Assembly: GCF_004216955.1 (NCBI RefSeq)
Contig: NZ_SGXL01000001.1
Coordinates: forward strand, 62,001 to 126,000
Reading direction: 5' to 3'
DNA from: Fictibacillus sp. BK138
GTDB lineage: Bacteria; Bacillota; Bacilli; Bacillales; Fictibacillaceae
DNA length: 64,000 nucleotides
Part shown: piece after piece, positions 16,046-25,145 of the stretch
How the letters are laid out: every line of letters starts with the position of its first letter
How positions within the stretch are numbered: position 1 is the stretch's first letter
The notes under the pieces: model-generated
Seen by the model: only the letters and a program-made list of their open reading frames with translations
Database searches by the model: none
What the model was told of the DNA's origin: nothing
Made by a program: the position numbers and the translations under genes

Positions 16046-16633
16046 ATGGATAAAAAAGCTGCCAATGAAATAACCAGAGGCAAAACGATTGCTTTTCGTA
16101 TACCCTCTGATACCCCTGATCACGTCTTAAAGCAGCTTCAAAAGCTAAAAGAGACAGAAAGACGTAACTTTTCTAGCAGAATTTCAGAGTTCGTCATGCA
16201 GGGTGTTGGACAAACCATCCAAAAAGATAGAGAGACAATCACCATCCCGCTCCCAAAAAATCTAAATAAAATGCAAAGGGATTGGCTAAAGCATGAACAT
16301 TCTGAAGCCTTATTGGGCAATATTATGTATCAGCTTATATCGAATCCTGTCAGAACCGCTTCATTACTCGCAGCTTTAAACAGCAACTCTACAGATATTG
16401 ACCAAGCGTTATATCTGCAAGAAGATGAGAATGAAGATGATGTAACTTTAGATGTTTATGATGATGCACCAGTTAATCTCGATACAGTTGATGACTTTGA
16501 CGATGATGATTTAAGTCAATTTGATTGGGATAACGCTAAACGTGACGAAGACGAACCAAAAGAGGAACCGAAAGATACTGAAAAAGAAATGGAAGATTTA
16601 CTAGGAGATTTCCTCGCACATATGAATAAGTAA
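16046..16633 (+). CDS. ParR-like DNA-binding adaptor of the actin-like system
   Basis: 195 residues, 13 bases after the ParM-like gene with an AGGGTGATG site. The N-terminus KTIAFRIPSDTPDHVLKQL followed by NFSSRISEFVMQGV looks like a ribbon-helix-helix strand plus two helices. A second similar block, TITIPLPKNLNKMQRDWL, follows at about 60-110. Residues 130-190 are strongly acidic (DEDEPKEEP, many Asp/Glu). The layout of a DNA-binding N-terminus and acidic C-terminus fits a ParR adaptor that binds iterons and caps the ParM filament. I assign it by domain pattern and position, not by direct family recognition. Confidence 0.7.
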   Translation: MDKKAANEITRGKTIAFRIPSDTPDHVLKQLQKLKETERRNFSSRISEFVMQGVGQTIQKDRETITIPLPKNLNKMQRDWLKHEHSEALLGNIMYQLISNPVRTASLLAALNSNSTDIDQALYLQEDENEDDVTLDVYDDAPVNLDTVDDFDDDDLSQFDWDNAKRDEDEPKEEPKDTEKEMEDLLGDFLAHMNK

Positions 16634-16637
16634 TCGA

Positions 16638-16670
16638 AAGCGCAGCTGAACGTATAGCTGCGCTTTTTTT
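16638..16670 (+). terminator. terminator of the parM-parR-like operon
   Basis: AAGCGCAGC pairs with GCTGCGCTT, then seven T, 5 bases after the stop codon. Confidence 0.9.
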
Positions 16671-16682
16671 CAGAATATATCA

Positions 16683-16708
16683 GTTTGCTCACTGTCTACG
16701 AAGGGAAG
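16683..16708 (+). promoter_or_regulatory. candidate sigma-B promoter of katE
   Basis: GTTTGC and GGGAAG separated by 14 bp resemble the general-stress consensus GTTTaa-N12-15-GGGtAt. Bacillus katE is a known sigma-B gene, which supports the reading. Confidence 0.5.
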
Positions 16709-16751
16709 GGTTCTAATGTAAAGTAAAATACCTACAGAGAGGAACAGTTGA

Positions 16752-18797
16752 ATGAGCGAAAAGAGTAAAATGAGCGGGAATACCAAGGACGAACAACTGG
16801 AACAATTTCGTGTAGATGACGAAGGCAAGAAGCTTACGACAAATCAAGGTGTCAAAGTTTCAGAGGATGAGCATTCTCTTAAAGCTGGGGAACGTGGACC
16901 AACTTTAATGGAGGATTTTCACTTCCGAGAAAAAATGACACATTTTGACCATGAGCGGATTCCGGAAAGAATCGTACATGCCCGGGGTTTTGCAGCTCAT
17001 GGGGAATTCGAATTATATGAGTCTTTGAGTGAATTTACGAAAGCCAATTTTCTGCAGGATACATCTAAAAAAACCCCTACCTTTGTTCGCTTTTCAACGG
17101 TTGCTGGGTCACGCGGTTCTGCCGAAACAGTGCGTGATGCGCGCGGCTTCGCAACGAAATTTTATACAGAAGAAGGGAATTATGATCTAGTAGGCAATAA
17201 TATCCCGGTGTTTTTTATTCAAGATGCTATTAAGTTTCCAGATTTGGTGCATGCTTTGAAACCTGAACCGCATAATGAGATGCCGCAAGCAGCAAGCGCT
17301 CATGACACGTTCTGGGATTTTGTTGCGAACAATCAAGAATCTGCACATATGGTTATGTGGGCAATGTCTGATCGTGCTATTCCAAGAAGTTTTCGCATGA
17401 TGGAAGGGTTCGGTGTACATACGTTCCGTCTTGTTAACGACGAGGGAAAAGCTCATTTTGTTAAGTTCCATTGGAAGCCCGTACTAGGCACCCATTCTCT
17501 TGTATGGGATGAAGCTCAAAAAATTTCAGGAAAGGATCCTGATTTTCATCGCCGTGACCTCTGGGAATCGATCGAAAACGGTGATTATCCGGAGTACGAA
17601 TTAGGACTTCAGATAATTGCAGAGGAAGATGAGTTCAAGTTTGATTTTGATATTCTTGATCCTACGAAATTATGGCCTGAAGAAGATGTTCCGGTAAAAA
17701 TCGTTGGGAAGATGACGTTGAACCGAAATGTAGATAATGTTTTTGCTGAAACGGAACAGGTTGCTTTCCATCCTGGCCATGTTGTGCCGGGTATCGATTT
17801 TTCAAATGATCCATTGCTTCAGGGGCGTTTATTCTCCTATACAGATACACAATTACTTCGTCTAGGAGGTCCGAATTTTCATGAACTTCCGATCAACCGC
17901 CCTGTTTGTCCGTTTCATAACAATCAAAGGGATGGCTTTGGTCGTCAGACAATAAATAGAGGGCAAGTAAGCTACCACAAAAATTCCCTTGCTGCTAACA
18001 CGCCATCACCAGCAACCGAAGAGGAAGGCGGCTATGTTCATTATCAAGAAAAAGTAGAAGGAAGAAAGGTGCGGAGCAGAAGTGAAAGCTTTAAAGATCA
18101 CTTTTCTCAAGCTACACTTTTCTGGAACAGTATGAGTGAACCAGAGAAGCAGCATTTAAAAAATGCGTTCAGCTTCGAACTGGGGAAAGTTAAGAGCAAA
18201 TCCGTTCAGCAGCAGGTTGTTGATATGTTTGCGAATGTAAGCTTAGAACTTGCAGCGACATTTGCTGAAGCGATTGGAGCAGAACCTCCTGCAGGTGAAC
18301 AGTCAGAAGTTACAAAATCTTCTCCTGCTTTAAGTCAGCTCAATACGAAGAAAAACCCAAGCACACGCAAAGTTGGAGTTATTATTGGCAATGAAATAAG
18401 CGGGAAAGAAGTCTCGGACGTACTTCAAGCTCTAAAAAATAAAAGGATTCAGGCAGAAATCATTAGTGACAAGTTAGGTAAACCAATAGCTAACGATGGT
18501 ACTGAATTGGAAGTCATGCATACATTCTTGACTGCATCGTCAGTATTGTTTGATGCAATTTATCTTGCAGGGAGCAGTACTGATAAGAAATTCAAGAAGA
18601 ATGCTTTGCACTTTATTAACGAAGCTTACGCGCACTATAAGCCGATTGGTGCTACCCACGAAGGTGCTTTATTGCTGAAAGAAGCCGAAATAGTGGACGA
18701 AGCAGGGGTAGTAACCAGTGATAACATGAATGATTTCGCAGAACGCTTTACTGATGCTGTTGCAGTTCATCGTCATTGGAACAGGCAAATTGTATAA
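16752..18797 (+). CDS. katE: large-subunit heme catalase (HPII/KatE type)
   Basis: 681 residues, the size of large-subunit clade-2 catalases. It breaks hydrogen peroxide into water and oxygen in the cytoplasm. The catalytic His lies in [18 protein letters not shown] (about residue 77), the distal Asn in [11 protein letters not shown], and the proximal heme Tyr in [10 protein letters not shown] (about residue 363). Residues about 535-680 form the C-terminal class-I glutamine-amidotransferase/DJ-1-like domain ([12 protein letters not shown] onward) typical of this clade. Single gene with own terminator and probable sigma-B promoter. Confidence 0.97.
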   Translation: MSEKSKMSGNTKDEQLEQFRVDDEGKKLTTNQGVKVSEDEHSLKAGERGPTLMEDFHFREKMTHFDHERIPERIVHARGFAAHGEFELYESLSEFTKANFLQDTSKKTPTFVRFSTVAGSRGSAETVRDARGFATKFYTEEGNYDLVGNNIPVFFIQDAIKFPDLVHALKPEPHNEMPQAASAHDTFWDFVANNQESAHMVMWAMSDRAIPRSFRMMEGFGVHTFRLVNDEGKAHFVKFHWKPVLGTHSLVWDEAQKISGKDPDFHRRDLWESIENGDYPEYELGLQIIAEEDEFKFDFDILDPTKLWPEEDVPVKIVGKMTLNRNVDNVFAETEQVAFHPGHVVPGIDFSNDPLLQGRLFSYTDTQLLRLGGPNFHELPINRPVCPFHNNQRDGFGRQTINRGQVSYHKNSLAANTPSPATEEEGGYVHYQEKVEGRKVRSRSESFKDHFSQATLFWNSMSEPEKQHLKNAFSFELGKVKSKSVQQQVVDMFANVSLELAATFAEAIGAEPPAGEQSEVTKSSPALSQLNTKKNPSTRKVGVIIGNEISGKEVSDVLQALKNKRIQAEIISDKLGKPIANDGTELEVMHTFLTASSVLFDAIYLAGSSTDKKFKKNALHFINEAYAHYKPIGATHEGALLLKEAEIVDEAGVVTSDNMNDFAERFTDAVAVHRHWNRQIV

Positions 18798-18810
18798 ATA
18801 TCAAAGGGTT

Positions 18811-18840
18811 GCAGCTTCATATTTGAAGCTGCTTTTTTTT
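18811..18840 (+). terminator. terminator of katE
   Basis: GCAGCTTCA pairs with TGAAGCTGC, followed by eight T. Confidence 0.9.
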
Positions 18841-18911
18841 ATGTCAAAAGAATGAAATGAAGAGATTTATCCAAACTACCTATGAAGGAAAAAATATTAA
18901 GGAGAGATTTT

Positions 18912-19565
18912 ATGAAGAAAAGAATCATATCTATACTGATGGTGTTAGCAATGGCTTTCCCTGTATTTTCAACACCGCTACAAGTCGATGCAAAAGTAAA
19001 ACGTGATCAGGGACCTTGCTATAGTCAGAATGCAATGAACCTATATTCTACTCAAAGAAGGCTTTGGAAAGACCATGTTTACTGGACAAGAAGCTATGTG
19101 CAAAGTGCTCTGTCAGGACATCCAAATAAAGATGCTGTTCTAAAAAGATTATTGCAAAACCAAGCTGACATCGGTAATTCAATCAAACCATACTATGGCG
19201 ATGCAGCAGGCAACCAGTTAACTAAATTACTGACAGAACATATTGTTATCGCAGGACAACTGGTAGATGCGTTAAGTAAAGGCGATAAAGTAAATGCAGA
19301 GAAATACAATAAAGAATGGTACCGAAACGCTGATGACATCGCAAAATTTTTAAGTAAGGCAAACCCTAACTGGGCAGAGCAAGAGATGAAGGATCTGCTG
19401 TACATGCATTTACAGCTATTAACAAATGATGTTGCAGCCTTTCTAAATAAAGACTGGACTGGAGAAATTGTAGCATTTGATAAAAGTGAAAATCATATTA
19501 TTCTGATTGCAGATGAAATTACTAACGGTATTATGAAGCAGTTCCCGCATCAGTTTAGAAACTAA
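18912..19565 (+). CDS. secreted helical protein of unknown function
   Basis: 217 residues from ATG 18912, chosen because AAGGAGAG stands 8-15 bases upstream and the residues that follow form a signal peptide (MKKRIISILMVLAMAFPVFS, cleavage likely before DAK). The mature part is a predicted four-helix-type protein with LLQNQADIGNSIKPYYG, LLTEHIVIAGQLVDAL and YRNADDIAKFLSKANPNW. Similar secreted proteins occur widely in Bacillus and Paenibacillus without a proven role. The regular His/Tyr-containing helices hint at a haem- or metal-binding bundle, but this is conjecture. Confidence 0.7.
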   Translation: MKKRIISILMVLAMAFPVFSTPLQVDAKVKRDQGPCYSQNAMNLYSTQRRLWKDHVYWTRSYVQSALSGHPNKDAVLKRLLQNQADIGNSIKPYYGDAAGNQLTKLLTEHIVIAGQLVDALSKGDKVNAEKYNKEWYRNADDIAKFLSKANPNWAEQEMKDLLYMHLQLLTNDVAAFLNKDWTGEIVAFDKSENHIILIADEITNGIMKQFPHQFRN

Positions 19566-19573
19566 CTCATTAA

Positions 19574-19603
19574 AAAAGCCTCTCTTCATGAAGAGAGGCT
19601 TTT
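19574..19603. terminator. bidirectional terminator between convergent genes
   Basis: Perfect palindrome AAAAGCCTCTCTTCA / TGAAGAGAGGCTTTT serving the secreted-protein gene and the convergent dehydrogenase. Confidence 0.9.
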
Positions 19604-19607
19604 AACA

Positions 19608-20876
19608 TTAAGTCATTCTTTTTATCCGCTGATGAAGTAACCCATCAGACGTTTCATTTTTGCCTGTAACAAAATCCTGCATATAATAAGATAAATATTC
19701 ACCATACTTACTGTTTGCTTCCAGTAGGAGCTCATCTACGTAGTGAGCACCATTAGGGATCGGATCTAGCAGCAGGCTAGCCAATCCTCCATAAAGACCG
19801 CAGGCTACTTGAAAATATGTGGCGTTTGTGTTGTATTTTGGATAGATTTGCTTCGTATTCATCACGTTGTACATATATTCTTCATGGTCTTCATATACGA
19901 GAAGAACGCCGACGAGATCTTCCCCTTCTATTTCTCCCAGTTCAGGGTCCAGCAGCTGGTGTTCCCAATCCCACAAGTCATCGACACGGTAGAGGTTGTC
20001 CCTTATTAATCTAGTTGTATGTTCATTTACACGATAAATAAAGCCAAATTCTATATCATAAAGCTTACCAAGGGAAAGTACTTCTTCATGAGGCATTAGG
20101 CAGCCTTGGAACTTTTTATCCCCCATTCTCACTGTGTATTCAGTACTGTATACTTCTTCATACATATATAAAGGCAGCTGATGTGAAACAAACATCGGAT
20201 AGCTTAATATGGCTTCATCAAGAAAGCATTCAACTGACCACGAAGTATAGATTGTGTCTTTTTTTATTAGGTCTTTATCGCTAAAAAATGAAGTGTCATG
20301 CTCAACAATATAACAACCGAGCGGTGGAGTGTTCTTATTTTTCTTAATCAGCTCGTGAGCCATCCATTGAACAACGCCAGGATTCATTCCTGAGCTTACA
20401 ATTGCTTTTGTATTCGTGAACAGGTGTTTTTTCTCTTCAAATCGTTTGAATCGCTCAGCTAAAGGAAATCCGTAGAGGGTCTCATCTTCATCAACATTAA
20501 TGTTCTCTAATGCAGAGTTCAAATAAAAAACACCTAACTCATTACAGCAAGTAAGCATATCGATCGTATCAGCCCATGAAACATCGATAACGATCGTCGA
20601 ACTAGTTTTTTGCAGATGTTCTCTAAATAAGGTCAGATTCTTTAGATCTTGTTCATATAAATAAATTTGATTGCCTAAGTTTGGATATAAGTTTTCAAAG
20701 TAATGAAGTGTTTTTTGTTGGATATCAATCAGATGAATGGTTGATGTATTTAATTCCTCATGAAGAGGGTCGTTTTTATCTATTACAACCTGGTTCAAAA
20801 TGGATAATATCGCTTTTGCGGCACCACCACTGCTGCCAAGAATCGTAATTGAGGCTTGTCTCTTATTTTGGGTCAT
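19608..20876 (-). CDS. saccharopine dehydrogenase/homospermidine synthase-like oxidoreductase
   Basis: 422 residues. N-terminal Rossmann fold with ITILGSSGGAAKAILSIL (about 10-27). DVSWADTIDMLTCCNELGVFYLNSAL and SSGMNPGVVQWMAHEL resemble homospermidine synthase and saccharopine reductase relatives, which use NAD(P) to couple amine to aldehyde. C-terminal half TNATYFQVACGLYGGLASLLLDP is also family-like. Monocistronic, with RBS AAGGA. The substrate (polyamine or amino acid) cannot be fixed from sequence. Confidence 0.7.
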   Translation of the reverse strand: MTQNKRQASITILGSSGGAAKAILSILNQVVIDKNDPLHEELNTSTIHLIDIQQKTLHYFENLYPNLGNQIYLYEQDLKNLTLFREHLQKTSSTIVIDVSWADTIDMLTCCNELGVFYLNSALENINVDEDETLYGFPLAERFKRFEEKKHLFTNTKAIVSSGMNPGVVQWMAHELIKKNKNTPPLGCYIVEHDTSFFSDKDLIKKDTIYTSWSVECFLDEAILSYPMFVSHQLPLYMYEEVYSTEYTVRMGDKKFQGCLMPHEEVLSLGKLYDIEFGFIYRVNEHTTRLIRDNLYRVDDLWDWEHQLLDPELGEIEGEDLVGVLLVYEDHEEYMYNVMNTKQIYPKYNTNATYFQVACGLYGGLASLLLDPIPNGAHYVDELLLEANSKYGEYLSYYMQDFVTGKNETSDGLLHQRIKRMT

Positions 20877-20974
20877 CCTGACATCCTTCCTGATGTGTAA
20901 TACTTTATTGTATTACCACCAGCCAGGATACGTATGGATTGATGACGGGGTATAAACGCATATTTCTAATAAGA

Positions 20975-21008
20975 AAAATGACCCGCTTACGATCAAGCGG
21001 GTCATTTT
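20975..21008 (-). terminator. terminator of the 57-residue ORF
   Basis: 14-bp perfect stem AAAATGACCCGCTT / AAGCGGGTCATTTT with a 6-base loop, 10 bases past the small gene's stop. Confidence 0.85.
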
Positions 21009-21017
21009 ATAGTACGA

Positions 21018-21191
21018 TCAATCTTTTTTCTTCTCTTGTTTTCCCTTTTCATCAATGGTCCCTTGATTAAAAGTGTCATTGATTTGTTGATGTACAGTTT
21101 CTAAGTTTTTTTCGGTGTCTGATTTATTTTTCTTATTAGGCTCATAGTTTTCTTCAGCTACTTTTTCGGATTGTTTATTTTTATCAGTCAT
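21018..21191 (-). CDS. small hydrophilic hypothetical protein, 57 residues
   Basis: ATG 21189-21191 with GGAGG 11 bases upstream, 57 codons, TGA at 21018, then a strong terminator. Extremely polar: Lys, Glu, Asp, Asn and Gln make up most of the chain, no hydrophobic core, so probably intrinsically disordered. Short Lys/Glu/Gln-rich proteins of this sort are common in Bacillus (many expressed in sporulation or stress), but I do not recognise this one. Confidence 0.7.
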   Translation of the reverse strand: MTDKNKQSEKVAEENYEPNKKNKSDTEKNLETVHQQINDTFNQGTIDEKGKQEKKKD

Positions 21192-21294
21192 AACTTTTTA
21201 GCCTCCTTAATAAATCATGATAATCAGCCCAAGTTGGCTTATATATTTCAATTCCCTATAGTATTTGCCTGAAACATCTCAAAATATGAAAAGT

Positions 21295-21320
21295 GCCCCA
21301 TCCTAAGTTGAGGATGGGGC
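21295..21320 (-). terminator. terminator of the Eis-like gene
   Basis: 10-bp perfect stem GCCCCATCCT / AGGATGGGGC. On the minus strand a short T-run follows. Confidence 0.7.
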
Positions 21321-21330
21321 GTGAATAGTA

Positions 21331-22482
21331 TTAAAAGAAATCAATAAAGGCTGCCGGAAGCTTTGTGATGCTCTGTTCAAGTTGAAGCACGTCTTCCTGC
21401 TTACCTTTAATCCTGCCGCATTCATGTAGAAAGGCAGGTTTCTGAGACCCTAATAAGACTGCAGTCAATGTTTGTACATCCATGCAGAGCATACCTTTCT
21501 CGCTCGCTGGTTTTGACACAATCCCATTTTGAGAAATGAAGTAGGTTCTGTTATTCCACTCTGCTTTTTCATCGATAACCGAAATAGAGAGAGGGGAGTC
21601 TATTGCTTTAAATGGATACTGTTTTAGAAATTCTTCAACATCTACAATTCGTGCCATAAAGTAAGGATATTGTTCTTGATCAATCCTTGGGTTATTTAAT
21701 AAAAATGGAAGCTTGTCATTCGCTGGTGCAATGATCTTTACTTTATCAACCATTGAGTCATGCTGACAGATAAAGTTCCATAGAGCTCGTCTGGCGTCTT
21801 CCGTTACATATACATACTCTTGAACATCTAGCAGCTTGTCTGCAGCCTTGCAGCATAAATAGCCTTGAGGCTCTCCATTTTCATCTTTATAAACGATCCG
21901 GTTGTATCCCTCTGTGAAAACGTGGTTATCCCACCAATAATCCGGACGTATCAATAAATGGTTGTATTTTGTAAACCATTTTTCATAAACCGTATTTAAA
22001 AGGGAGTTTCCATCTTCTTGGTGAAGTCTTAATACATGACCTGGGATATCCTCATAACGGTATAGATCATTTTTTTCGATTGTATACTTATTTACTGATG
22101 CCGTCAGTTCCCATCCGAACTTGCGATAAAAGGGAATGTTAAAAGGATGCAGCAGGCTGATTGTCTGACCTTTTTCCTTCATCGATAATAGAGCTTTATT
22201 AAGAAGTCGAGTTACAGAACCTTTTCGTCGATGCTCAGGCCATGTAGCTACTCCCGCCAATCCCCCCATATCAAATCGACAATTTTCTATGATTATTTCC
22301 AGGGAAAGAATATGTACCTTCGATATTAATTCTTCGTTTTCAAATTCTCCCCATATTTCATGCCGCTTCAGCATCTCATATCGTTTAGGAAGATCTTCTT
22401 TTTTTACTTTGTATTGAAACGCGTATTCAGAGAGTCGGATAGTTTTATCTAATTCTTCTTCTTTTATTTTTCTTATTTGCAT
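21331..22482 (-). CDS. Eis-like GNAT acetyltransferase
   Basis: 383 residues from ATG 22480-22482, chosen for the GGGAGG site upstream and the usual N-terminus MQIRKIKEEELDKTIRLS. Three-part architecture of the Eis (enhanced intracellular survival) family: a GNAT domain with VATWPEHRRKGSVTRLLN (about 83-100) and HPFNIPFYRKFGWELT, a central second GNAT-like domain, and a C-terminal sterol-carrier-like domain (from about 285) ending in AAFIDFF. Eis enzymes acetylate lysines or aminoglycosides at several positions. The substrate here is unknown. Confidence 0.88.
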   Translation of the reverse strand: MQIRKIKEEELDKTIRLSEYAFQYKVKKEDLPKRYEMLKRHEIWGEFENEELISKVHILSLEIIIENCRFDMGGLAGVATWPEHRRKGSVTRLLNKALLSMKEKGQTISLLHPFNIPFYRKFGWELTASVNKYTIEKNDLYRYEDIPGHVLRLHQEDGNSLLNTVYEKWFTKYNHLLIRPDYWWDNHVFTEGYNRIVYKDENGEPQGYLCCKAADKLLDVQEYVYVTEDARRALWNFICQHDSMVDKVKIIAPANDKLPFLLNNPRIDQEQYPYFMARIVDVEEFLKQYPFKAIDSPLSISVIDEKAEWNNRTYFISQNGIVSKPASEKGMLCMDVQTLTAVLLGSQKPAFLHECGRIKGKQEDVLQLEQSITKLPAAFIDFF

Positions 22483-22697
22483 AATGAACAGCCTCCCTTT
22501 CCCTTTACATTTTACAAGTTCATGAAGTTTCTTGGAAAGTGATTTATAGTAAAATTCTGATAACAAGTTCGATACGAAATAAGAAATAAAAATTAGAGAA
22601 AAATATTGGATATTTATAAAAAGTATCGAAAATATATTCAAATGAGGTTATAATTATAAACTGTTGTGCATAAAGCAACGATGAAGTGAGGACATTC

Positions 22698-23393
22698 ATG
22701 CGAATTCATAAATATATAAGTCTGACGGGATTTTGTTCCAGACGCGAAGTTAAGCGGCTTTTAGAAAACGGTCGTATTACAGTGAATGGTGTTGTTTGCA
22801 ATAAAGATACAGAAATTGATGAAGGCGATACAGTATTAATCGATCATAAGCCTATTCCTAGAAAACAGTCTTCTCTATATATCGCTTTTAATAAACCGGT
22901 TGGCATTACATGCACAGCTAACCCACAGATAAAAGGAAATATTCTAGAGTGTGTAAAAGTACCCGAACGCGTTTTTCCGGTTGGACGATTAGATAAAGCA
23001 TCACAAGGCTTGATTCTTCTCACAAATGACGGGGAACTTGCAAATCGCATCTCCCAATCTGACTTTGGGCATGAAAAAGAGTATGAAGTGACTGTGAATG
23101 AGCCTGTAACGGAGCTTTTTCTTCAGAAAATGGCAGAGGGTGTTCCTATACTTAACACAATAACAAAACCGGCAAGAACAAAGTTTGTCAGCAAATATGT
23201 GTTTCGGATAACGCTGACCCAAGGGCTCAACCGTCAGATCAGAAGAATGTGCAAAGCACTTGGTTACGAAGTACTGAAACTGGAACGCATACGCATAATG
23301 AATATACATCTTCATGCATTGGAAGCTGGAAAGTGGAGAGAACTTAGGTCTGACGAGCTTCTTGCATTAAAAGAAGGTTTAGATCTCCTGTAA
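22698..23393 (+). CDS. rluF: 23S rRNA pseudouridine synthase, RluF/RsuA family
   Basis: 231 residues from ATG 22698 (GTGAGG upstream). N-terminal S4 RNA-binding domain (RIHKYISLTGFCSRREVKRL, residues 1-60) then the RsuA-type catalytic domain with the active-site Asp in FPVGRLDKASQGLILLT (about residue 101) and the NRQIRRMCKALGYEVLKLER motif. This matches the RluF branch that modifies U2604/U2605 of 23S rRNA. Single gene. Confidence 0.9.
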   Translation: MRIHKYISLTGFCSRREVKRLLENGRITVNGVVCNKDTEIDEGDTVLIDHKPIPRKQSSLYIAFNKPVGITCTANPQIKGNILECVKVPERVFPVGRLDKASQGLILLTNDGELANRISQSDFGHEKEYEVTVNEPVTELFLQKMAEGVPILNTITKPARTKFVSKYVFRITLTQGLNRQIRRMCKALGYEVLKLERIRIMNIHLHALEAGKWRELRSDELLALKEGLDLL

Positions 23394-23540
23394 TTACGGG
23401 AAAGAAACTACGCACTGCGTATACAATTCTACAAGTCTTTAGATTATTTATAAATTTGCGAAAACTAGGAAAACCCCATATACTTGGTAATGGAAAGTGT
23501 ATGAAAGCGTTTTACATTATAGAAAGAGAGGCATAGCATC

Positions 23541-24911
23541 ATGGAATTACAAAAGCAGCAATCTTACAACCAGATGAGACAGAAGAGCTTCAGTAAGTTT
23601 ATCGTTCCATCGTTAATCGGTATTTTTCTATTTATGATTCCTATTTCTTATAAAGGGGAAATTACGATTCCAGTAGCTATACTTGCAGGGATTCTGCAAG
23701 ATGTCATTGGTGAATTCATTCCCCAGATCATGACTGCTATTATTGCGATAACAGTTGTTGGTTCGTTGATCACTTACTTTGCAAAACCTAAAGTAATCGT
23801 TAGCAAACCCTTTTTAAACACATTATTTAATGTCAATATCGCGTGGCAGTTGATTCGTGTTCTTGGACTGGTCTTTGCGGTGATGACATTGTTTAAGCTA
23901 GGACCGGAAGCCGTTTGGTCAGAAAACACAGGACAGTTATTGCTCTATGATCTGATTCCTGTATTATTTTCCGTTTTTTTGTTTGCAGGATTATTCTTGC
24001 CATTATTATTTAACTTTGGATTACTTGAATTTTGCGGAGCTTTACTCGTGAAAATCATGCGTCCCGTATTTAAACTTCCAGGACGGTCTTCAATTGATTG
24101 TTTAGCGTCTTGGCTTGGAGACGGAACGATTGGTGTTCTTTTAACGAACAAGCAGTATGAGGAAGGGTATTATACGAAGCGTGAAGCAGCAGTTATTGGA
24201 ACGACGTTTTCGGTGGTATCTATTACTTTTGCGATTGTTGTACTTGCACAGGTAGATCTGGCTCATATGATCGTTCCGTATTATTTAACAGTAGTTCTTG
24301 CTGGGTTGGCATGTGCGATCATTATTCCCCGCATCCCTCCACTTTCAAGAAAAGCGGATACGTACTATGAAGGTGCAAAGGAAAATGTTGCGGATGAAGT
24401 GATTCCTCGCGGAGAAACACCTTTAAGTTTTGGTCTTAAAAAAGCATTAGATCGTGCACATCAAAACAGAAAAGCAGCACCTTTAGTAAAAGAAGGCATC
24501 CAAAATGTTCTAGATATGTGGATGGGAGTCGTTCCGATTGTTATGGCAATTGGGACTTCAGCACTGATCGTTGCTGAGTTCACGCCTTTCTTCTCTTATC
24601 TTGGAGCACCTTTTGTACCGATCCTAGAACTTCTGCAAGTTCCTCAAGCATCTGAGGCAGCTCAGACGATTGTTATTGGATTTGCGGACATGTTCCTGCC
24701 GTCCATCATTGGTGCGGGTATTGAAAGTGAGTTAACGCGTTTTGTGATTGCGGCAATGTCAGTCGTACAGTTGATCTATATGTCTGAAGTAGGCGGACTG
24801 CTATTAGCATCAAAAGTACCTGTTAACTTTAAGGATTTAGTAATTATCTTCTTCTTGCGTACATTTATTTCCCTGCCGATCGTTGTAGGAATGGCACATT
24901 TAATGTTTTAA
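23541..24911 (+). CDS. YjiH-family membrane protein with gate (nucleoside-recognition) domains
   Basis: 456 residues, about 10 membrane helices. The SIDCLASWLGDGTIGVLLTNKQYEEGYYTKREAA region and the C-terminal GFADMFLPSIIGAGIESELTRFVIAAMS match the YjiH group, related to the gate domains of nucleoside transporters, FeoB and SpoIIIA/SpmA-B. RBS AGAGAGG. A cre-like sequence, ATGAAAGCGTTTTACA, lies about 30 bases upstream but departs by one base of spacing from the CcpA consensus. Transport substrate unknown. Confidence 0.8.
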   Translation: MELQKQQSYNQMRQKSFSKFIVPSLIGIFLFMIPISYKGEITIPVAILAGILQDVIGEFIPQIMTAIIAITVVGSLITYFAKPKVIVSKPFLNTLFNVNIAWQLIRVLGLVFAVMTLFKLGPEAVWSENTGQLLLYDLIPVLFSVFLFAGLFLPLLFNFGLLEFCGALLVKIMRPVFKLPGRSSIDCLASWLGDGTIGVLLTNKQYEEGYYTKREAAVIGTTFSVVSITFAIVVLAQVDLAHMIVPYYLTVVLAGLACAIIIPRIPPLSRKADTYYEGAKENVADEVIPRGETPLSFGLKKALDRAHQNRKAAPLVKEGIQNVLDMWMGVVPIVMAIGTSALIVAEFTPFFSYLGAPFVPILELLQVPQASEAAQTIVIGFADMFLPSIIGAGIESELTRFVIAAMSVVQLIYMSEVGGLLLASKVPVNFKDLVIIFFLRTFISLPIVVGMAHLMF

Positions 24912-24917
24912 ATAAAG

Positions 24918-24957
24918 AAAAGCTGTTCAGAGGAAATTTCCTTTGAACAGCTTTTTT
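24918..24957 (+). terminator. terminator of the yjiH-like gene
   Basis: AAAAGCTGTTCA..AGGAAA pairs with TTTCCT..TGAACAGCTTTT, then a run of T. Confidence 0.9.
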
Positions 24958-25010
24958 TCTTTTCTAATTGATTGGTGCTTTTGGTATATTGTTACGTTCC
25001 TTCATTGACA

Positions 25011-25145
25011 AGTTGATTGGAGCGCAAGATGCGAGACTCCTGCGGGAACAGCGGGACAGGTGAGACTCCTAATGGTGCATAGCGCCAAGGAGGCTCACCG
25101 CACGCCCCGCGGAAAGCGAGCGTCTGGAGTGGAAATCAACCACTT
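25011..25145 (+). repeat. dispersed GC-rich repeat, copy B (short form)
   Basis: Begins AGTTGATTGGAGCGCAAG and ends GGAGTGGAAATCAACCACTT, so the ends form an imperfect inverted repeat (GTTGATT..GGAGCG). Interior blocks GAGACTCCTGCGGGA, ACAGGTGAGACTCCTAA and GGAGGCTCACCGCACGC recur in copies C, D and E in the opposite orientation. Confidence 0.9.

Noticed and set aside
14579-16633. Integrated plasmid replicon
   Set aside because: Partition-like genes and iterons are present, but no Rep protein, relaxase or recombinase was found on either side.
22483-22641. N-terminal extension of the Eis-like protein
   Set aside because: The extra 53 residues are AT-rich shadow sequence. GGGAGG before ATG 22482 and the family N-terminus support the shorter form.
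23496-23515. cre site upstream of the yjiH-like gene
   Set aside because: TGAAAGCG is present, but the right half is displaced by one base from the CcpA consensus, so I did not list it as a site.
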